DNA from: Hirsutella rhossiliensis
Lineage: Eukaryota > Ascomycota > Sordariomycetes > Hypocreales > Ophiocordycipitaceae
Assembly: GCF_020360975.1 (NCBI RefSeq)
Contig: NW_025408682.1
Coordinates: 496,001 to 560,000, forward strand
Direction: 5' to 3'
Length of the DNA: 64,000 nt
Every line of letters begins with the position of its first letter. Position 1 is the stretch's first letter. The translations under genes were made by a program, and so were the position numbers. Shown here piece after piece: positions 58,001 to 64,000 of this stretch. Below the pieces are notes generated by a model. It saw only the letters and a list, made by a program, of their open reading frames with translations. It was not told where the DNA came from and made no database searches.

Positions 58001-58405
58001 AGTGATTTTGAACACCCGTCTGATAGAATGACGAGGACCTTGGCGGCGAAAGTGCCCCAGGCCGTCAGGGGCTGCGTCGCTACAGTCAGCGGTAGTGGCC
58101 TGTAGACAGGGTATGCATCCGCTAAGCGCCGCTGTAGCTCCAGTGCGTCAAGGCTAGAAAATGCTTCAAATCACCGCAACCTCGCAACCGACAGGATGTA
58201 GGACCTTAGACAGGGTGCATTCTGATCGCACAAACGCAGGCTATCCAGTCGAACTGGTTTTCTCGTCGTCGGTCCCGGCTTTCGCGCTTTATGGCGCTCC
58301 GAAGATGACATCAACCCGGCAGAGGTGATGTCAAGGGCAAGCGGGTAATCGGCGGTAATCTGCGGGGTAATCCGCTGACCGCCCACCAAAGCCGGACCTG
58401 TGACA
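55067..58405 (+). mobile_element. Crypton-like tyrosine-recombinase element, degenerate
   Basis: Encodes a recombinase-type ORF (55349-58005) bounded by an inverted pair of the 12-mer TGTCACAGGTCC (55067-55078, plus) and its complement (58394-58405). Several GGTAATC or GATTACC motifs lie near both ends (about 55100-55125, 55182-55195 and 58345-58375). Cryptons are fungal DNA elements with a tyrosine recombinase fused to a GCR1_C domain. They are usually described without terminal inverted repeats, so the element boundaries given here are tentative. Confidence 0.6.
55349..58005 (+). pseudogene. Tyrosine recombinase / Ndc10-like ORF with GCR1_C domain
   Basis: Starts MSNAIEDPRVRAAIEHYLLDLENTQ. 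Exon 1 appears to end at EEWK with a GC donor (GCAAGC) and resume EWCQANWPAIPDVW; another intron (GTAACA...CAG) joins APS to DTIVVGG. ESTLKLQYNTVRGYVSAI is the core-binding-like segment. After about 56090 the frame shifts several times: RTQVDFLLGNHMLLRSGNR, then VVMNCGKTNQHGRMEYGSALRHRD, then TAREWTSRFYKKAGI. SHAPRVAATQ holds the H-x-x-R pair and RRAGRWNN ... CYLT the likely nucleophile Tyr. The end, LLRLWRQGWGEMPSVDSLERDWGARW, is a GCR1_C domain. At least three frame breaks make this copy inactive. Confidence 0.8.
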
Positions 58406-61400
58406 TCCACTTGACGTCACAGGTCTCGTCGATCAGATGGGCCACTTGGCGGCGTGTTCGTCCAGTAAGCGTCTTTCCCTTCCAAGGGGGTAGAAACGGG
58501 TGTGTGTGCAACCAACAGCTCTCTTCATACCCAACCATCTCACCTGGGCTATGGGTATTCGTAGCACCAACTGCCAATAGCTGGCACCAGGTGAGCGACC
58601 CATGTCGCGGCCGAGAACCGCGGAAACGACCAAGTGCCACGGCATGAATAGTACCCAGCACCTGGTAGCCAAACCGGGTTGGCTCCTAATTGGTGACGAA
58701 GCTGCTTCCAGGCCTCGCCGTTGGGCTGTGCAGACGCCGCGGTTGGCCATGCTTGGGAGACAAGCGAGCGCTATGCAAGTGCGCCGGTCTAAGCCAAGGG
58801 AATCGCGGTGAGATGCAAAGTCGCCTTTCCCTGTTAGTCATAGCATTCGACGCGAGATGCGAATGGACAAGACCGGACTGAAGAGAGGGAACCGGCCATG
58901 GATGGCGTCTTCAACCACATGATGCTTGCTTCCTTGCTGTCGACTGGCTGGCGTTTATAGGCAGCGCTCGATGAGGTGTCTCGGGTGTCTCACCAAGGAC
59001 GAGGAAGATTGTTTGGTACCGGCTGTGAAGCATCGCGAGGCCAGGCATCCGAGGCATGGCCCAGCCGCCGACAAGGTTGAGCTGTGGATGTCTCGATATT
59101 TGCTTTGGCGGTGCCTCTCACGAACCAGACGGAGGAGAAACAAAGGCTGAACCCTCGTCTGTCCTCTCTGACTCTTCGAGGCCATAATAGGAAATCGAAT
59201 GAGCCTTTTGATTCCCACCCATGCTGCATGTCTGGGTGGTTGGCAGGCGTCACGGCAATCTGGCTGCTTCATGGCTGAACACCGTCAGCCGGCACAGTAA
59301 GATTGCGGCGCGTGAAACCGGAACACGAGAGATATCGGCAGCAGTCTGATGGGGAATCTTGATGGGATTGTGAGTGTCGACATCCATGACCCGATCAGCC
59401 CCTCGGTGGTTCTATGTACATTTATGGACGGAGCGAGAAAGGAGTTCTAAGCGACCAAAATAACGGGACCAGAACATTTGAGTGGCATAAGATTGGCTCT
59501 CAGGCTCTTTGTACACTCATCAGCCTGCAGCCTGGTGATTTACTGCTAGGAGGTTCGAGCCCGTCATAGCGAAGGGGAAGATGGGCAAAAAAAACATACA
59601 GCAGCCGGTGTTCGCTGGCCGTCTCCGATCCAACTACTAATCTGCCCCTTACAAGCTTAACTAACCGCGAGCAGACGAGAGCGGGTACTTTCTTGCAGGT
59701 ATGACCGTATGTGCTAGAGTGATGAACAAATTTCATTTATAATGGACAATTCTAACATGGCGACAAAGGTGAGTCGACCTACGAGACGTGTCGGCAATGC
59801 AGCCTCAGTCAGATACTGCGAGACACTCTCTGGTGCGTACGAGGCTCTGGCACCGGTCATACTTTGCAAGGACGATTCTTTTTATCTCTTTAGTGGAAAG
59901 GGTAGATAGTACGGATCGACCTGCAAACAGGCGCTTGCAAAGCAGCGTGGTGAGAATGAATGATTTGCCCCTGGAGCCGAGCCTCCGTAAGCCGCTGGGC
60001 CAGATGCCGCTCATCTCTGCCACTGGCATCTGGAAGTTAGCATGAGGTTCTGGTAACAGCGAGCAAGCCAGGCTTAGCATAGTGGTCAGCCCGTCATAGA
60101 ACATCACGTCTGCCGAGCACAAGGCTTGTTGATCCCCCACGGGTAGAGACTCGGTGCTTTCCAGCAGACACGGCCGTATTTCGCACCAGTTAGAGACGGA
60201 CGGAAGGAAAGTGACCTCTCATCTCAAAGAAAAGCCGCTGCCCTGCCCGCTGCCCAGGGCCATGTCGCACCGTGTCTCCTGTCCTCTGACCGCCGGCGAT
60301 AATGCCATGGGAGTAGGACGGAGTAGTCAGTGCTGTGCGATCCAAGCCACCGCCAAGTCATTGTTGTCTCAGATGCACGCTCTCATCGGCGGCAGCTCAA
60401 AATGCCCGCTGGATTTAGAGGCCGCACGTCCAAGGTCTCTCTCTATCCCAAACCACTTGGCGCCACGAGGGAGACGGTGCGGTCGAACCACACGCATCCA
60501 CGTATTTACTGCACTGTACGTATGTATTTATGCATGTCGGCTCTGGTTCGATGTTGTCGGTTGGTGATTTGCCAACCCAAGTAGTACATTGGCACTTATA
60601 GCATGTGCCTGGGCACGAGGCATCTGACAGACAGACGCCTCGAGCTGGCTTCGTCATCGTCGCTCCGTGAAGCGAGAGGTTAGTCAGTCCATGCATCCAT
60701 GGAAAAGTCCAAGCTCGCCGTTGGCCTACGTATGCACGTAAACCGCACACCGCCCGTCATGGGCAGCATCGGTGAAGACGGCAGTCTGCCTGCTCGGCCC
60801 TCTGGGCGTCCCCTCCGCATCCGCCGAGCCGAGCCTGACACATTCCTAGCCTCGGTGAGCAAGAGCGAGGAGGGGGCAAAGGCCGGCAGGCGATCGTTCC
60901 CTCGTCCTCCTCATCACCTGGTTGGGTATGTTGTCTGGGCCAAAGCAAGAATAGACTCAAAGCAGAGCCGTCGAAACCTAAAATAAGACAACAAAAAGAA
61001 AGTCTATCGACAATGCAAAGAAACCCGATGTAAAAAAAAAATCCAAGACGGGCGCACAATGGACCAAAAGGCCGGAATCGGCGTTGGGCCCAAAGATGAG
61101 ACCCGGCCCGACGAATGGGAGCGACGGCCACACCGGCGCCTCCCGTGACGGGCTTCGCCTCCATCCTTCCTTTCGGCCGCCCGAGCGAGCGAGAGCCGTT
61201 GCGGCGCCGCGGCGTGGCAAAGGAGGGGATTTATTGGGCGGGGTGGCCCATATATTGGTGTTTGTCTGTGGCATTTGCCTCGACAATGCAGCACGGCCAT
61301 AGGGGAACGACTCATTGGTACTCTAAACAAGTCCCCCCGTATTGAACCTTGGCTTGCCGTCGAGACTCACACAGAAACGTCTCCGGCCATGGAGGAAAAG

Positions 61401-64000
61401 TGCCGAGAGCCAGAGACCGAGCGAGAGTTAGTTGACCCAGAGCAGTTCGCCTTGGCATTCAACGTGGTCGGCCAAACGATTGGCTTGTCCGGGGTCCAGG
61501 AAGGAAACGGCCGCTAACCACGGGGCAGATCCTAGGGAAAAGCTTTTCCCCTGGCCAATGCTGGCCCCAGATGGGCCGGATGGTTTGGAATGGATCGTCG
61601 ACGTTCGCGGCAGCGAGCTCTATGCAGGTCAGCCTCGGTGAAGCAAAACTCAGGATGAATGCTGCCCACCTCGTCCCACGCCGGACTGTATGTCTTGTCA
61701 TCGGGTGCGAGAGTGCCTCTACGCATAGCCTGCCGCCATCGTCTACGAGTTTAACGTCCACGAGACGGATCCACGCCTAAACTCAATTGACCGAGAGGAC
61801 GTTTCGTTCCTACATGTGTGTACATGCCCACGTGTGACTGCTTGCTCACGTTGGCGCCCTCCCAACACAAGAGCATTGTGTCGAGCGGTCTAGCCGTGGG
61901 GTGGATGGCTGGAGCATGTCTTCTTTGGCGTCTTCTTTGGCGTCTTCTATTCTTCTCTCTTTTGTTTCCTGGCTTGCTTTTCGTTGGCCGAGGTAGGTGG
62001 AGGGTAGGTGGAAGATAGGTGGAGGGGGCGTGTGGTCGAGCAAACGGTCTCGATCGCCAATATTGAAGGGTTTTCCACCGTTGGCCAAAGAGCAACAACA
62101 CACGTCGCCACTCTTTTTCTCTCGCGCGGTGGAAACAAGAGGCCCGCTACTCGTAGACAAGAAGCACACAACATGCATTGAAGAAAAACAACACTATCCG
62201 GCCCACTTTCCGGGCAGCTCTTAGCCATCGACTCACCCTTCGTTATTGCGTGCTCTGCAGGAACCAGATGAAGAGCAGATAACAGACACGATTCGTCCAT
62301 ACCTTACCCACGTCGCCGTCCTCATCGGCCTGCTGCTGCATCCCACTCAGCATCGTCGACATGTGAACGGCCCCTCCTGTCTTGTCCCAGCCTTGGTTAC
62401 GAGTACGAGCCCAAGGCATGTCTGTGTGTAATGCACTGCACGTGCTGCCGTCGACACGGACACCGCGGCCCGGTCCACGATGGCTCTCAAGATGCGATGC
62501 GTGCATTGCATGTGCTTGTATCTACGGAACCTCCCTACACCCAAACCGAGCGCACTGTAATTATTACCACATCGGCCCGCCATCCCGTTTGGCCAGATTT
62601 GCTCCTTCAGACGGAAAGCTAAAGCCGTTTGTACAGTAATGGGTGAGAAAGGAAGAACGGTGCAACGTCCACGGCAGCAACTAACCAACCCAGCAACGGT
62701 GGAGCTGAAAAGAATCCGAAAAAGAAAGCAAAGACGAAAGACTTGCGATAAATGACGTCTTCGAGGCACACTGTCTCCCATCCATCTTGCCACTACCCGA
62801 CAGTATCTACAGCTACTGTACGGAGTACAGGGGTGATGGACTGCATCTACATACTTACTCGCATGCGTACCGACATACGCCCGTGTATGTAGGTACGGAA
62901 ACAGTGGGTAGAGATGGCAATGCAACGTCGTGATAAAGCACGACAAAGATGGACTTACATGCAGATGATGCCACTCTCTGGCCTCTTTCTCTTGGCCCTG
63001 ATTGACATGGCCGCGTGTGGAAGAAAGTCATCAACTCAACGTCAGCTGCATGTAACAACCGGGGGATCAACGACAGCCCACAGGAGCGGTAATTTGAACA
63101 ATCAGCCGAGACAAAGGGCCTCGAAGCGTGGCCGGGCTCTCCCTCCCTCCCGTCCCCCACAACACCCCACCCATTAACACGGAGGCCAGGGTTGCCATCG
63201 ACAGCAATCCAGCAGCATGTATGTACAGTAGAAAAAGCCGTAAACATGACCCGTTCCTACTGTATTTTAAACTCGGCCTTGCCCACCGTTCTTGGCCGGC
63301 CGTCGTGGATCGCAAATCACGCCGCGCGGCAAACGATCCCTCCTCCAGGACAAGAAGAGGGTGGGCCACTAATGCAAGGTACGCAGCAGAAAATGCCTCG
63401 CGGCGGAGTTTTTTTCCTTCTCCCCTTTCTTCCCTCTTCCTTCCCGCTCCTCTTGTTGGTCGGGGGACGGGGTCCGCGGCCGGTCGCCCATGTTCCTGGC
63501 AAGGCTCGCCGGCCGGATGGGATGGAGGGCTCTTCCCGGCAGGACCTGCTGCCCGTTCGATCGGATTCAAGCCATTGCCTCCCCTACAGTAGTCTGTCTT
63601 CGGGGTTTTCGGGCGACGGCCGGGTTTGCGTTTGTTTGCCGCTCTCCGGAGGCACAGAGACAGCATGAAAAGGTGAGACTTGCGGCCGAAACGCACCGAA
63701 GGAGTGCCAAAATAGACGTGTCAGGCGGAATTAGACAGGACACAGTTAGACAATCCCTTAGCCGCCGAGACAAGAGCCCATTGTACGGCATGGACACAAA
63801 CTCGCCGATCCTGGACGGAGGACGAGACACGTGCTGCTCTTAAACACAAACCTGACCTGGCCTGAACAGGCCGGGAGCTCCTGGATAGGAGCACGGAGCA
63901 GTGTAGATATTGTTGACCCTGAGAGTGCTGTAGGTAAGAAAGGGCCGCCTCTCTCGCTCCATGTCTGCATGTATGAGTGCATCTACAAGAACGTACGCGC
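58406..64000. other. Large region without recognisable genes
   Basis: 5.6 kb with many short frames but no domain, signal or splice-consistent series that I can support. It holds scattered simple repeats: GTCTTCTTTGGC copies near 61920-61945, AGGTGGA units at about 61993-62024, and A-runs near 61033. The composition is like ordinary intergenic DNA of the left arm and shows no RIP damage. A multi-exon gene or long non-coding transcript could be missed here. Confidence 0.4.

Noticed and set aside
59510..59590. tRNA-like B box (GGTTCGAGCCC)
   Set aside because: T-stem pairing is poor and no matching A box or acceptor stem was found at tRNA spacing.
60757..61164. 135-codon minus-strand frame with hydrophobic segments
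   Set aside because: Hydrophobic stretch comes from T-rich DNA; no signal, domain or splice partners.

Overview
The window is nuclear DNA of a filamentous ascomycete (Pezizomycotina, probably Sordariomycetes/Hypocreales). The signs are GC-rich genes with short GT-AG introns (about 50-120 nt), an XlnR-family regulator, a proteinase-K-type subtilisin, a GH2 exo-glucosaminidase, HET/NLR-type relics and a TA-rich block with CpA-to-TpA (RIP) damage. The species is not identifiable from sequence alone; order-level placement is inference.

Left arm, 1-22 kb, is a gene-dense, GC-rich euchromatic block. In order: a KEN-box protein cut by the window edge (+), thymidylate kinase (+), formyltetrahydrofolate deformylase (-), a small secreted repeat protein (-), a PAP2 lipid phosphatase (-), SRP54 (-), an XlnR-family Zn2Cys6 regulator with a 20-nt microexon (-), a short-chain dehydrogenase (-), an O-methyltransferase (+) and a secreted subtilisin (-). 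Most are housekeeping or secretion genes; there is no operon-like unit. Gene models were rebuilt by joining reading frames at splice sites.

Middle, 24.7-31.3 kb, is a Ty1/copia-type retrotransposon on the minus strand. It has identical 200-bp LTRs but frameshifted coding regions, and it sits between two identical 185-bp copies of the target sequence. From 31.3 to 45 kb the host genes return. They include a damaged ULD/C2H2 gene and a damaged DUF7580-like gene (divergent pair), an intact LtrA-domain membrane protein, an intact GH2 exo-beta-D-glucosaminidase, and a wrecked NLR-type gene (nucleoside-phosphorylase-like domain plus NACHT) that stops where the repeat domain should begin.

The 45.1-52.6 kb block is a TA-rich retrotransposon nest. 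A copia element inserted in opposite orientation into an LTR of its own family (TSD AAGAT), and a 710-bp solo LTR of another family lies inside it (TSD CTAAT). Right beside it is an intact seven-exon cytochrome P450 (-), visible only after splicing. At 55.1-58.4 kb lies a decayed Crypton-like tyrosine-recombinase element with a GCR1_C C-terminus and inverted terminal motifs. I could recognise no gene from 58.4 to 64 kb.

The most notable signals are the 185-bp target duplication, the self-inverted LTR nest, the Crypton-like element with terminal motifs, and the zinc-cluster microexon.
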